64,000 bases of DNA from Pseudomonas sp. (GCF_002796985.1 NZ_PEKX01000003.1:62001-126000); one strand, 5' to 3'; positions 43,050 through 52,678 are shown, counted from the first letter of the stretch. The notes: a model not told the origin generated them from the sequence alone. Translations and numbers: made by a program.

Positions 43050-43532
43050 ATGCCTGATGATTCGCTTCACCTGCCCCTGATCCACGACGTGCTGGAACGC
43101 CTGAAAGCCACACCCGGCGCGCTGCTACCGGTGCTCCACGGCATCCAGGACTGCGTCGGCTACATCCCGGATGACGCCGTCCCCGAAATCGCCCACGCCC
43201 TGAACCTCAGTGCCGCCGAAGTGCGCGGGGTGATCAGCTTCTACCACGACTTCCGTACTGCGCCCCCGGCCCGCCATACGCTGCGCCTGTGCCGGGCCGA
43301 GTCGTGCCAGAGCCGGGGCGCCGAGGCCCTCGCCGCGCAACTGCGCGAGCAGCTTGAACTGGACGACCACGGCACCAGCGCCGACGGCCGCATCGCCCTG
43401 CGCCCGGTTTACTGCCTGGGCGCCTGCGCCTGCTCGCCAGCGCTGGAGCTGGACGGCCGGGTGCACGCCCGCCTCACCCCCGATCGCCTGCGCGAGCTGG
43501 TCAACGGTTGCCGGGGGGATGCCGCATGCTGA
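43050..43532 (+). CDS. fdsG: Formate dehydrogenase gamma subunit FdsG, NuoE-like (160 aa)
   Basis: Thioredoxin-like [2Fe-2S] subunit of soluble NAD-dependent formate dehydrogenase. Cluster ligands fit the C-x4-C and C-x3-C pattern: CRAESC and later CLGACAC. The N-terminus has VLERLKATPGALLPVLHGIQDCVGYIP and the NuoE-like RGVISFYHDFRTAP. I start at ATG 43050 with GAGG eight bases upstream; GTG 43041 is possible. The 3' end overlaps fdsB by seven bases. With FdsB it forms the NADH-producing diaphorase part. Confidence 0.93.
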   Translation: MPDDSLHLPLIHDVLERLKATPGALLPVLHGIQDCVGYIPDDAVPEIAHALNLSAAEVRGVISFYHDFRTAPPARHTLRLCRAESCQSRGAEALAAQLREQLELDDHGTSADGRIALRPVYCLGACACSPALELDGRVHARLTPDRLRELVNGCRGDAAC

Positions 43533-45085
43533 AGCTGTTCATCCCCTGTGATTCGGTGGCCTGCGCGGTGGGCGCCGACGAGGTGACCGACGCCCTGGTC
43601 AGCGAGGCCGAGCGCCGCCAACTGCCGCTGGATATCCAGCGTACCAGCTCGCGTGGCCTCTACTGGCTGGAGCCGCTGCTGGAGCTGGAAAGCGATACCG
43701 GCCGGCAGGGCTTCGGCCCGCTCACGGTCGACGACGTGCCGGCCCTGCTCGACGCCCTCTGCGGCGACCCGGCCAGCCACCCACTGGCCCTCGGGCGGGT
43801 GGAAGAACTGCCCTACCTGAAGAGCCAGCAGCGCCTGCTGTTCGCCCGCGCCGGTATCACCCGGCCGCTGTCGCTGGATGACTACCGCGCCCACGGCGGC
43901 TTCGACGGGCTTGCCCGCGCCATCGGCATGGACGGCGCCGACGTCGTCGCCGCGGTGCTCGACTCCGGCCTGCGCGGCCGTGGCGGCGCGGCCTTCCCCG
44001 CCGGCATCAAGTGGCGCACCGTGCGCGACGCCCAGGCGGCGCAGAAGTACGTGGTGTGCAACGCCGACGAAGGCGATTCCGGCACCTTCGCCGACCGCAT
44101 GCTGATGGAGGGCGACCCCTTCCTGCTGATCGAGGGCATGACCATCGCCGGCCTCGCTGTCGGCGCAACCATGGGCTACCTCTACGTGCGCTCGGAGTAC
44201 CCGGACTCCATCGCCACCCTGAACCAGGCGCTGAAGCTTGCCCGCGACGCCGGCTACCTCGGTGAGGACGTGTGCGGCAGCGGCCGCGCCTTCGAGCTGG
44301 AAGTGCGGGTCGGCGCCGGCGCCTATATCTGCGGCGAGGAAACCGCCCTGCTGGATTCGCTCGAAGGCAAGCGCGGCGTGGTCCGCGCCAAGCCGCCATT
44401 GCCCGCGCTGCAAGGCCTGTTCGGCCTGCCGACGCTGGTGCACAACGTGCTCACTTTGGCCTCGGTGCCGATCATCCTGGCCAAAGGCGCGTCGTTCTAC
44501 CGCGACTTCGGCATGGGTCGCTCGCTGGGCACCATGCCCTTCCAGCTGGCCGGCAACGTCCGCCACGGCGGGCTGGTGGAACGCGCCTTCGGCCTGACCC
44601 TGCGCGAGCTGGTGGAAGGCTACGGCGGCGGCACCGCCAGTGGCCGCCCGCTGAAGGCCGCGCAGGTCGGCGGCCCGCTGGGCGCCTGGGTGCCACCGTC
44701 GCAGTTCGATACCCCGCTGGATTACGAGGCCTTCGCCGCCGTCGGCGCCATGCTCGGCCACGGCGGCGTGGTGGTCGCCGACGACAGCCTGGACATGGCG
44801 CGCATGGCCCGCTTTGCCCTGCAGTTCTGCGCCGAGGAATCCTGCGGCAAGTGCACGCCCTGCCGTATCGGCTCAACCCGTGGCGTGGAGGTGGTGGACC
44901 GGCTGATCGCCGCCACCGACCTCGGCGCCCGCGAGGAACAGGCGCGGCTGCTCAGCGACCTCTGCGACACCCTTCAATACGGCTCGCTCTGCGCCCTTGG
45001 CGGGATGACCGCCTTCCCTGTGGCCAGCGCCCTCAAGCACTTCCCCGCCGACTTTGGTCTGGCGACTTCGGAGGCCGACCAGTGA
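43526..45085 (+). CDS. fdsB: Formate dehydrogenase beta subunit FdsB, NuoF-like (519 aa)
   Basis: Diaphorase subunit that binds FMN and NAD and reduces NAD+ with electrons from formate. The NADH/FMN site is SGLRGRGGAAFPAGIKW with CNADEGDSGTFADRMLMEGDPF, then GAGAYICGEETALLDSLEGKRG. The N3-type [4Fe-4S] cluster is ESCGKCTPCRIGSTRG. An extra N-terminal domain (MLKLFIPCDSVACAVGADEV) is typical of FdsB. It overlaps both neighbours by a few bases, so the operon is translationally coupled. Confidence 0.95.
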   Translation: MLKLFIPCDSVACAVGADEVTDALVSEAERRQLPLDIQRTSSRGLYWLEPLLELESDTGRQGFGPLTVDDVPALLDALCGDPASHPLALGRVEELPYLKSQQRLLFARAGITRPLSLDDYRAHGGFDGLARAIGMDGADVVAAVLDSGLRGRGGAAFPAGIKWRTVRDAQAAQKYVVCNADEGDSGTFADRMLMEGDPFLLIEGMTIAGLAVGATMGYLYVRSEYPDSIATLNQALKLARDAGYLGEDVCGSGRAFELEVRVGAGAYICGEETALLDSLEGKRGVVRAKPPLPALQGLFGLPTLVHNVLTLASVPIILAKGASFYRDFGMGRSLGTMPFQLAGNVRHGGLVERAFGLTLRELVEGYGGGTASGRPLKAAQVGGPLGAWVPPSQFDTPLDYEAFAAVGAMLGHGGVVVADDSLDMARMARFALQFCAEESCGKCTPCRIGSTRGVEVVDRLIAATDLGAREEQARLLSDLCDTLQYGSLCALGGMTAFPVASALKHFPADFGLATSEADQ

Positions 45086-47979
45086 TCAACTACTTCGATC
45101 CCTCCTCGACTGGCAACACCAGCGACATCGACTTCGGCACGCCCGCGCGCGACAGCGACGTGCAGGTCAGCCTGCGCATCGACGGCCGCGAGATCAGCGT
45201 CCCCGCCGGCACCTCGGTGATGCGCGCCGCCGCCCTGCTGGGCACGACGATTCCCAAGCTCTGCGCCACCGACAGCCTGGAGGCCTTCGGCTCGTGCCGC
45301 ATGTGCCTGGTGGAAATCGACGGCATGCGCGGCTACCCGGCTTCCTGCACCACGCCGGTGAGCGAAGGCATGGTGGTGCGCACGCAGACGTCGAAGCTGG
45401 CGGACCTGCGGCGCAACGTGATGGAGCTGTACATCTCCGACCACCCCCTGGACTGCCTGACCTGCTCGGCCAACGGCAATTGCGAGCTGCAAACCGTGGC
45501 CGGCCAGGTCGGCCTGCGCGAGGTGCGCTACGGCTATGACGGCGCCAACCACCTGCAGGACCAGAAAGACGTCTCCAACCCCTACTTCGACTACGACCCG
45601 AGCAAGTGCATCGTCTGCAACCGCTGCGTGCGCGCCTGCGAGGAAACCCAGGGCACCTTCGCCCTGACCATCGAAGGGCGCGGCTTCGAGTCCCGCGTGG
45701 CGGCGGCCGGCGGTGAGAACTTCCTCGACTCCGAATGCGTCTCCTGCGGCGCCTGCGTGCAGGCCTGCCCCACCGCCACGCTGATGGAAAAGAGCGTGGT
45801 CGAGATCGGCCAGCCGGAGCGCGCCGTCATCACCACCTGCGCCTACTGCGGCGTGGGCTGCTCCTTCCGCGCGGAGATGAAGGGCGACCAACTGGTGCGC
45901 ATGGTCCCGGACAAGAACGGCCAGGCCAACCACGGCCACTCCTGCGTCAAGGGCCGCTTCGCCTGGGGCTACGCCACGCACCCGGACCGCATCACCAAGC
46001 CGATGATCCGCAAGCACATCAGCGACCCCTGGCAGGAGGTCAGCTGGGACGAAGCGGTCACTTATGCCGCCAGCGAACTGCGGCGCATCCAGCAGAAATA
46101 CGGGCGCGACTCCATCGGCGGCATCACCTCCAGCCGCTGCACCAACGAAGAGACCTACCTGGTGCAGAAGCTGGTGCGCGCGGCGTTTGGCAACAACAAC
46201 GTCGATACTTGTGCGCGGGTCTGCCACTCGCCTACCGGCTACGGCCTCAAGCAGACCCTGGGCGAATCCGCCGGCACCCAGAGCTTCGACTCGGTGATGC
46301 AGTCCGACGTAGTACTGGTGATGGGCGCCAACCCCACCGACGCGCACCCGGTATTCGGCTCGCAGCTCAAGCGCCGCCTGCGCCAGGGCGCGCAGTTGAT
46401 CGTCATCGACCCCCGGCGTATTGACCTGGTCGACTCGCCCCACGCCCGCGCCGAGCTGCATCTGCAACTGCGCCCCGGCACCAACGTCGCCATGCTCAAC
46501 GCCCTGGCCCACGTCATCGTCACTGAAGGCCTGGTCAAGCAGGACTTCGTCGATGCTCGCTGCGAGGCCGCCGACTTCGCCCGCTGGCGCGATTTCGTCA
46601 GCCTGCCGGAGAACGCCCCGGAAGTGCTCGGCCCGGTGTGCGGCGTACCCGCCGAGGAAATCCGCGCCGCCGCCCGCCTCTACGCCACCGGCGGCAACGC
46701 GGCGATCTACTACGGCCTGGGCGTCACCGAGCACAGCCAGGGCAGCACCGCGGTGATGGGCATCGCCAACCTCGCCATGGCCACCGGTAACGTCGGCCGC
46801 GAGGGCGTCGGGGTCAACCCGTTGCGCGGGCAGAACAACGTGCAGGGCTCGTGCGACATGGGCTCCTTCCCCCACGAACTGCCCGGCTACCGGCACATTT
46901 CCAACGAAAGCGTGCGCAGCCAGTTCGAACAGGCCTGGGGCGTGACCCTGCAGCCCGACCCCGGCCTGCGCATCCCCAACATGTTCGAGGCGGCGCTGGG
47001 TGGCAGCTTCAAGGCCCTGTACTGCCAGGGCGAAGACATCGCCCAGAGCGACCCCAACACCCAGCACGTCACCGCTGCGCTATCGGCCATGGAGTGCGTG
47101 GTGGTGCAGGACATCTTCCTCAACGAAACCGCCAAGTTCGCCCACGTGTTCCTGCCGGGCAGCTCCTTCCTCGAGAAGGACGGCACCTTCACCAACGCCG
47201 AGCGGCGAATCTCCCGCGTGCGCAAAGTGATGGAACCGCTGGGCGGCAAGGCCGACTGGGAAGGCACCGTGGCCCTGGCCAACGCCCTGGGCTACCCGAT
47301 GGACTACACGCATCCTTCGCAGATCATGGACGAGATTGCCCGCCTGACACCGACCTTCACCCGCGTCAGCTACGCCGAACTGGACCGCCACGGCAGCCTG
47401 CAATGGCCGTGCAACGACGCCGCACCCGACGGCACGCCGACCATGCACATCGAGCAGTTCGTGCGCGGCAAGGGGCGCTTCATGCTCACCGGCTACGTGC
47501 CCACCGAGGAGAAGGTCAACGCCCGTTACCCGCTGCTGCTCACCACCGGGCGCATCCTCAGCCAGTACAACGTCGGTGCGCAGACCCGGCGTACCGACAA
47601 CGTCGCCTGGCACGAGGAAGACCGCCTGGAAATCCATGCCAGCGACGCCGAAAGCCGTGGCATCAGCGACGGCGACTGGGTTGGCATCGGCAGCCGTGCC
47701 GGTCACACGGTGTTGCGCGCCAAGGTCAGCGAGCGCGTGGCGCCAGGGGTGGTCTACACGACCTTCCACTTCCCCGAATCAGGCGCCAACGTGATCACCA
47801 CCGACAACTCCGACTGGGCCACCAACTGCCCGGAATACAAGGTCACGGCGGTGGAGGTGGTGCGCGTCTACGAGCCATCGGAGTGGCAGAAGCGCTTCCA
47901 GAGCTTCAGTGACGAACAGCGGCGCCTGCTCAAGGAACGTCGCCGCGAGAAAGCCGAGAAAGCCGAGGTCCGTCGATGA
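45082..47979 (+). CDS. fdsA: Formate dehydrogenase alpha subunit FdsA, Mo-bisPGD catalytic (965 aa)
   Basis: Oxidises formate to CO2 in the cytoplasm. The N-terminal [2Fe-2S] domain has CATDSLEAFGSCRMC. The NuoG-like His-Cys3 cluster is HPLDCLTCSANGNC, and two [4Fe-4S] clusters are CIVCNRCVRAC and CVSCGACVQAC. CAYCGVGCSF gives a further [4Fe-4S]. The active site is CARVCHSPT with Cys381 in the place of selenocysteine, so it is a Cys-type enzyme. Start is a GTG at 45082 overlapping the fdsB stop. Length fits FdsA. Confidence 0.95.
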   Translation: MINYFDPSSTGNTSDIDFGTPARDSDVQVSLRIDGREISVPAGTSVMRAAALLGTTIPKLCATDSLEAFGSCRMCLVEIDGMRGYPASCTTPVSEGMVVRTQTSKLADLRRNVMELYISDHPLDCLTCSANGNCELQTVAGQVGLREVRYGYDGANHLQDQKDVSNPYFDYDPSKCIVCNRCVRACEETQGTFALTIEGRGFESRVAAAGGENFLDSECVSCGACVQACPTATLMEKSVVEIGQPERAVITTCAYCGVGCSFRAEMKGDQLVRMVPDKNGQANHGHSCVKGRFAWGYATHPDRITKPMIRKHISDPWQEVSWDEAVTYAASELRRIQQKYGRDSIGGITSSRCTNEETYLVQKLVRAAFGNNNVDTCARVCHSPTGYGLKQTLGESAGTQSFDSVMQSDVVLVMGANPTDAHPVFGSQLKRRLRQGAQLIVIDPRRIDLVDSPHARAELHLQLRPGTNVAMLNALAHVIVTEGLVKQDFVDARCEAADFARWRDFVSLPENAPEVLGPVCGVPAEEIRAAARLYATGGNAAIYYGLGVTEHSQGSTAVMGIANLAMATGNVGREGVGVNPLRGQNNVQGSCDMGSFPHELPGYRHISNESVRSQFEQAWGVTLQPDPGLRIPNMFEAALGGSFKALYCQGEDIAQSDPNTQHVTAALSAMECVVVQDIFLNETAKFAHVFLPGSSFLEKDGTFTNAERRISRVRKVMEPLGGKADWEGTVALANALGYPMDYTHPSQIMDEIARLTPTFTRVSYAELDRHGSLQWPCNDAAPDGTPTMHIEQFVRGKGRFMLTGYVPTEEKVNARYPLLLTTGRILSQYNVGAQTRRTDNVAWHEEDRLEIHASDAESRGISDGDWVGIGSRAGHTVLRAKVSERVAPGVVYTTFHFPESGANVITTDNSDWATNCPEYKVTAVEVVRVYEPSEWQKRFQSFSDEQRRLLKERRREKAEKAEVRR

Positions 47980-48194
47980 GCATCGAGAACCTGATCAAGA
48001 TGGCCAACCAGATCGGCCAGTACTTCGCCAGCGAGCCGGACCGCGAGCTGGCGGTGCGCGGCGTGCAGCAGCACCTGAAGAACTTCTGGACGCCGGCCAT
48101 GCGCCGCGACCTGAAGGCCTGGCAGGAGCAACACCAGGGCGCCGAGCTGCATGCCCTGGTGCAGGCGGCACTGACGGAAACGGCGCAAGCCTAG
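47976..48194 (+). CDS. fdsD: Formate dehydrogenase delta subunit FdsD (72 aa)
   Basis: Small acidic-basic helical protein (NLIKMANQIGQYFASEPDRELAVRGVQQHLKNFWTPAMRRDL), the FdsD/DUF3553-like subunit found at the end of fds operons. Start ATG overlaps the fdsA stop by four bases. The usual fdsC, the FdhD-like sulfur-transfer chaperone that normally lies between fdsA and fdsD, is absent. Followed by a GC-rich hairpin. Confidence 0.9.
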   Translation: MSIENLIKMANQIGQYFASEPDRELAVRGVQQHLKNFWTPAMRRDLKAWQEQHQGAELHALVQAALTETAQA

Positions 48195-48203
48195 CCGCCC
48201 AAT

Positions 48204-48230
48204 GCCCCAGCCCGGCGCGCGGGCTGGGGC
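48204..48230. terminator. Hairpin between convergent fdsD and PBP2 genes
   Basis: GCCCCAGCCC - GGCGCGC - GGGCTGGGGC, a 10-bp stem. It lies in a 46-bp gap between convergent stops, so it probably serves both; no T tract. Confidence 0.6.
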
Positions 48231-48240
48231 GCATCAGAGC

Positions 48241-50133
48241 TCAGGCGTGCTTGCCGGCCGTCGTTTCGACCGGGACTGCGTATTGCGGCTTGAGCTTGCC
48301 GTCCTGGTCGAGCAGCCAGGCATCCATGACCTCGCGTACCACCGGGCCGGCCACCCGCCCGCCGGCCTCGCCGTTCTCGATGGTCACCGAGACCACGATG
48401 GACGGATCGCTGGCCGGGGCGAAGCCGACGAACAGTGCGTTGTCGCGGTGACGTTCCTTGGTCTTCAGGCGGTTGTAACGCTCGCCCTGGCGGATCGCGA
48501 CGATCTGCGCGGTGCCGCTTTTGCCGGCGATACGGTACTGCGCACCCTGCCCCGCGGCCCGCGCGCCGCCGCCCGGATCGTGCATGACCAGCTGCATGCC
48601 GTAGTTCACGGCGTCCCAGTCGTGGGGATTGTTCAGGTGAATGTCGGGCATTGGATGGGTATCGACGACGTCATCCCCACCCACCGACTCGGCCAGCCGA
48701 GGGCGATGCCAGACGCCCTTGCTGGCGATCAGCGAAGTCGCTTCGGCGAGCTGCAGCGGCGTGACCTGCATGTAGCCCTGGCCAATGCCGAGGATCACCG
48801 TTTCACCGGGGAACCAGGCCTGGCGCCGGGTGGCGCGCTTCCATTGGCGGGACGGCATCAGCCCGGGGGCTTCCGCCGTCATGTCGATGGACACCTTGCT
48901 GCCCAACCCGAAGCGGGTCAGGTAGTCGTGCAGGCGATCGATGCCGAGCTTGTGCGCGACCTCGTAGAAGTAGGTGTCGTTGGAGCGTTTGATCGCCGCA
49001 TTCAGGTCCACCCAGCCATCGCCGCTGTGGTTCCAGTTGCGGTACTTGTGATCGTAGTTGGGCAGCTGGAAGTAGCCCGGATCGAAGACCCGCGTGGCCG
49101 GCGTGATGGTGCCGGTGTCCAGCCCGGCGATGGCCACCACTGGCTTGATGGTCGAACCCGGCGAATACAGCCCGCGCAGCGCCCGGTTGAACAGCGGCCG
49201 GTCGATGGAGTCGCGCAACTCGGCATACTGTGCCGAGCTGATGCCGTTGACGAACAGGTTCGGGTCGAATTGGGGGTTGCTTACCAGCGCCAGCACCTGG
49301 CCGGTGTTCGGGTCCAGCGCCACCACCGACCCACGGCGGTCGCCCAGGGCCTTCTCGGCGGCGAGCTGCAGGTCCACATCCAGCCCCAGCACGACGTTCT
49401 CGCCATCCACTGGCGGCACCTTTTTCAGCACCCGCATGACGCGGCCCTGGGCGTTGGTTTCCACTTCCTCGTAGCCCACATGGCCGTGCAGCTGTGGCTC
49501 GTAGAAGCGCTCGACGCCGGTCTTGCCGACGTACTCGGTGCCCCGGTACTCGGTGCTGTCGAGGCGAGCGGCCTCACGCTCGTTGATCCGCCCGACATAG
49601 CCGACCGAATGGGCGAAGTGCTCGCCGTAGGGGTAATGGCGGACGAACTCGGCGTCCACGTCGATCCCTGGCAGCTTGTAGCGATTGACCTCGATGAGGG
49701 CGATCTGCTCCTCGCTCAGGTCATGCAGGATAGTGACGGGTTCGAAGGGGTGGCGGCTCTTCTTCAGGGCCTTGTCGAACTGCAGGCGCTGCTCGGCGCC
49801 CAGGTGAAGAATATCGGTGACCTGGTCGAGCACCGCCTGGGCATTACCGGCACGCTCGCGGGTCAGGGTGAGGTTGAAGCTCGGCAGGTTTTCGGCCAGC
49901 ACCTTGCCGTTGCGGTCGAAGATCAACCCGCGTTCCGGGGGAATCGGCAGGACGTGGATGCGGTTGTTTTCGGAGACGGTAGCGTTGGTCGCGTAGTCGG
50001 TGACCTGGAGGAAATACACCCTCGCTACCAGGGTCACGCTCATCAGGGCCACCAGCGCGCCGCAGGCGATCAGCCGGCGGTTGACCAGCGTCGCCTCCTG
50101 CTGGTGGTCCTTGAGTTTGATCGGATCGTGCAT
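48241..50133 (-). CDS. Penicillin-binding protein 2 paralogue (MrdA-like transpeptidase, 630 aa)
   Basis: Membrane-anchored class B PBP. The N-terminus has one membrane segment (LIACGALVALMSVTLVARVYFLQV) and the pedestal motif RGLIFDRNGKVLAENLPSFNL. The transpeptidase has SxxK at Ser327 (SPGSTIKPV), the SxN motif RSNDTYFYEVA, and KSGTAQ. Length and N-terminal pattern are PBP2 (elongation-specific) rather than PBP3. It is not next to rodA, so this is probably a second copy. Start ATG 50133 (MHDPIKLKDHQQEATLVNRRL) fits PBP2; 115 upstream codons are without homology. Confidence 0.92.
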   Translation of the reverse strand: MHDPIKLKDHQQEATLVNRRLIACGALVALMSVTLVARVYFLQVTDYATNATVSENNRIHVLPIPPERGLIFDRNGKVLAENLPSFNLTLTRERAGNAQAVLDQVTDILHLGAEQRLQFDKALKKSRHPFEPVTILHDLSEEQIALIEVNRYKLPGIDVDAEFVRHYPYGEHFAHSVGYVGRINEREAARLDSTEYRGTEYVGKTGVERFYEPQLHGHVGYEEVETNAQGRVMRVLKKVPPVDGENVVLGLDVDLQLAAEKALGDRRGSVVALDPNTGQVLALVSNPQFDPNLFVNGISSAQYAELRDSIDRPLFNRALRGLYSPGSTIKPVVAIAGLDTGTITPATRVFDPGYFQLPNYDHKYRNWNHSGDGWVDLNAAIKRSNDTYFYEVAHKLGIDRLHDYLTRFGLGSKVSIDMTAEAPGLMPSRQWKRATRRQAWFPGETVILGIGQGYMQVTPLQLAEATSLIASKGVWHRPRLAESVGGDDVVDTHPMPDIHLNNPHDWDAVNYGMQLVMHDPGGGARAAGQGAQYRIAGKSGTAQIVAIRQGERYNRLKTKERHRDNALFVGFAPASDPSIVVSVTIENGEAGGRVAGPVVREVMDAWLLDQDGKLKPQYAVPVETTAGKHA

Positions 50134-50401
50134 CGGGATTCCAGAAGGTCCCCATCGATCCAGCGAAAAGCGTTTCGCCCCTGCCGTGCAGGGGGGCTTT
50201 CCGATCGATGCGGCCTGTTTGCAGCAGAGTGGGAACGAAAGGAAGCGGGCATCGCCAGACGCGGGGGGCATCACGCGCCAGCTGGCATACCGGCGCGGCA
50301 TGGTACCAGACTGGCGGGCCGGGTTCTGACCGGTAGTCGTAGCGTGGCCTTGGCTGCGGTGCCGATTCCGCCCTCGATGGGTGCGCAGCGCGGTAGGAAG
50401 C

Positions 50402-50427
50402 ATCGCGGACAAAGTCCGCTCCTGCAG
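50402..50427. repeat. REP-like hairpin, variant type
   Basis: ATCGCGGACAAAGTCCGCTC plus CTGCAG. It resembles family A in layout (GCGGACAAAGTCCGC stem) but differs in sequence. The rest of the 331-bp gap 50134-50464 holds nothing I recognise except the PBP2 promoter. Confidence 0.6.
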
Positions 50428-50464
50428 TGATACTCCAGCGCTCGGGCCTGCCCTCACCCCCGCA

Positions 50465-51364
50465 TCACACCACCGCACCTTCCGCCGGCTGCTCCAGCAC
50501 CGCCACGACCACGGCGCTGCCGACGATCAGCACGATGCCGAGCAACGACAGCAGGCTGAGCACCTCGCCCCAGATCAGGTAGCCGAACAGGCTCGCCCAG
50601 ATGATGCTGGTGTAGGTGTACGGCGCCAGCGTGGCGGCATGGGCGCGGCGCACGGCGATGGTGAACAGCAGTTGGCCAAGGGTGGCGAGCAGGCCGAGGG
50701 CGAGCATCAGGCCCAGGTCCGGCAGGCTCGGCGTACTCCAGGAAAACGGCAGCGTGGCGCCGGTAACCAGGGTGCCGACCACGGTGAAGTACAGCACCGT
50801 GGTAGTGGAGTCGTCAGTCGCGCGAATGCGACGGATCTGGATCATCGACAGCGCCCCGAAGAAGGCGCTGGCGACCAGCAGCGCTGGCCCGAGCAGGCTG
50901 GCCTCGGCGTTGTCCGGCTTGACCACCATCAGCACGCCGAGGAAGCCCAGCACCGCCGCCAGGGCGTTACGCGGCAACAGGCGCTCGCCCAACAGCAGCG
51001 GCGCCAGCACAATCACCAGCAGCGCCTCGGAATAGGCGATGGAGATCGCCTCGCTCAATGCCATGTAGGGCAACCCGGCGAAGAACAGCGCGGAGGAGCC
51101 CAGCAGCGTCAGCGCGCGGATACTCTGCCCGCGCACGTCCAGCTGCCGCCAGCGCTGCACCAGCGGCCGGCCGCGCAGGCAGAGGAGAAACGCCGGCAGC
51201 ACGCCGAAGGCCATGCGGAAGAAAGTCACCTCGTTGGCCGGGTACTTCAGCGCCACCACCTTGGCCAGCGCATCCACCACGGCGAAACAGAACATCGACA
51301 ACAGCATCAGGCCCACGCTGCGCATGGCATGGCTGCGGGGGGCGACGAGGGTCAGCTGAGGCAT
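50465..51364 (-). CDS. EamA/DMT-family transporter (299 aa)
   Basis: Ten-segment inner-membrane transporter of the drug/metabolite superfamily, two EamA units. Segments include VGLMLLSMFCFAVVDALAKVVAL, ALTLLGSSALFFAGLPYMAL, ALLVIVLAPLLLGERLLPRNALAAVLGFLGVLMVV and the C-terminal SIIWASLFGYLIWGEVLSLLSLLGIVLIVGSAVVVAV. It may export or import amino acids or metabolites; the direction is unknown. It is 51 bp downstream of the DadA-like gene on the same strand, so a joint role in D-amino-acid handling is possible. Confidence 0.9.
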   Translation of the reverse strand: MPQLTLVAPRSHAMRSVGLMLLSMFCFAVVDALAKVVALKYPANEVTFFRMAFGVLPAFLLCLRGRPLVQRWRQLDVRGQSIRALTLLGSSALFFAGLPYMALSEAISIAYSEALLVIVLAPLLLGERLLPRNALAAVLGFLGVLMVVKPDNAEASLLGPALLVASAFFGALSMIQIRRIRATDDSTTTVLYFTVVGTLVTGATLPFSWSTPSLPDLGLMLALGLLATLGQLLFTIAVRRAHAATLAPYTYTSIIWASLFGYLIWGEVLSLLSLLGIVLIVGSAVVVAVLEQPAEGAVV

Positions 51365-51415
51365 GTCGTGTTCTCCATTTTTTCGGGGTGAATGTCCGCG
51401 CTGAATGCCAGTGCT

Positions 51416-52678
51416 TCAGCGCGAGCTGAAGCGGCTGGCGAGAAAGGGCGTCACCGGTACGCGGGTGAAGGTGTCGCTGGCCTGCTCGGCGAGCAGTTGG
51501 CCAGTGATCGCAGCAAGCGTCAGGCCGATGTGGCCGTGGCCGAAGTTGTAGAACACCTGCGGCAGGCGTCGGGACGGGCCGAGCACCGGCATGCTGTCCG
51601 GCACCGAGGAGCGGAAGCCCATCCACTGCGATACCGGCTCGTGCTGCAGGCGCAGGAAGCGCCGCGCACCACGGGTCAGGTAGCGGTAGCGCGCCGGGCT
51701 CGGCAGCGCCTCCAGCCCGGCGAATTCCACCGTGCCGGCCACGCGCAGGCCCTGGGCCATGGGCGTCATGTAGAAGCCGCCGGTACCCCAGCACACCGGG
51801 CGGTTGAGCACCTGCCCGGCGTGGCCAAAGAGCACGTGGTAGCCGCGCTCGGTGTCCTGCGGCACGGCATCGCCCAGCTGCTCCACCAGCGTGCGCGACC
51901 AGGCGCCGGTACACAGCGCCACGCGGTCGGCGGCCAGTCGTTCGCCGGTCGCCAGCTGTGCCTGCACCGCGTCCCTGCCCTGCCCCGCAGGTTCGAGGCC
52001 GAGCAGTTCACCACGGCGGAACTCGCCGCCCATGGCGAGGAAGCGCTCGAACAGACGCAGGCTCAGCGCATACGGATCGAGCGTGCGGCTCACGCCGGGT
52101 AGCTCAACTGCGCAACTTGCACGGGCATTGAGCGCCGGTTCCAGCTCGCGCAACTCGGGGCCCTCGACCAGACGGATCGGCACCTCGAAGCGCCGGTGGT
52201 AATCCACCATGGCCTGGGCGTCGCCCCGCTCGTGGGCTTCGAAGAGGTACAGCGAGCCGTCGTGGCGGATCAGGTCGTTGGCGCCGGCCTCGTCGAACAG
52301 CCCCTGCCAGGCGTCCATGCACGGGCGCAACAGGGTGTTGAGGTCGTGGCCGATGGCTTCCACCCGGTCACGCCGCGAAGCCGCCAGGAACCGCAACAGC
52401 CAGGGCGCGATACGCGGCAGGTAGGCCGGGCGGATCGCCAGCGGGCTGTCCGGGCGCAGCAACATGCCCGGCGCCTTGCGCCAGATGCCGGGGGTGGCCA
52501 CGGGCTCCACCGAATAGGTGGCGAAGGTGCAGGCGTTGCCGAACGAGGTGGCGAGGCCCGGCGGATTGCGGTCCAGCAGGGTCACGCGGAAGTCGCGTCG
52601 TTGCAGTTGCAGTGCGGTAGCCAGGCCGACCACCCCCGCGCCGACCACCAGGGCGACCCTGCCGCCGTGATTGTTCAT
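51416..52678 (-). CDS. FAD-dependent D-amino-acid dehydrogenase-like oxidoreductase (420 aa)
   Basis: DAO/DadA family. N-terminal FAD-binding GxGxxG in VVGAGVVGLATALQLQRRDF, then VTLLDRNPPGLATSFGNACTF. The substrate part has FGHGHIGLTLAAITGQLLA and the RxFGH-like QVFYNFGHGHIG. The start MNNHGGRVALVVGAG at 52678 fits. DadA proteins oxidise D-amino acids and pass electrons to quinones. It shares an operon with the DMT transporter and is divergent from a LysR gene across 158 bp, a good candidate for its regulator. The substrate is uncertain (D-amino acid, proline or hydroxyproline are possible). Confidence 0.88.
   Translation of the reverse strand: MNNHGGRVALVVGAGVVGLATALQLQRRDFRVTLLDRNPPGLATSFGNACTFATYSVEPVATPGIWRKAPGMLLRPDSPLAIRPAYLPRIAPWLLRFLAASRRDRVEAIGHDLNTLLRPCMDAWQGLFDEAGANDLIRHDGSLYLFEAHERGDAQAMVDYHRRFEVPIRLVEGPELRELEPALNARASCAVELPGVSRTLDPYALSLRLFERFLAMGGEFRRGELLGLEPAGQGRDAVQAQLATGERLAADRVALCTGAWSRTLVEQLGDAVPQDTERGYHVLFGHAGQVLNRPVCWGTGGFYMTPMAQGLRVAGTVEFAGLEALPSPARYRYLTRGARRFLRLQHEPVSQWMGFRSSVPDSMPVLGPSRRLPQVFYNFGHGHIGLTLAAITGQLLAEQASDTFTRVPVTPFLASRFSSR

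Noticed and set aside
44974..47067. Minus-strand frame (697 codons) over fdsA
   Set aside because: Same artefact; fdsA carries all iron-sulfur and Mo motifs.
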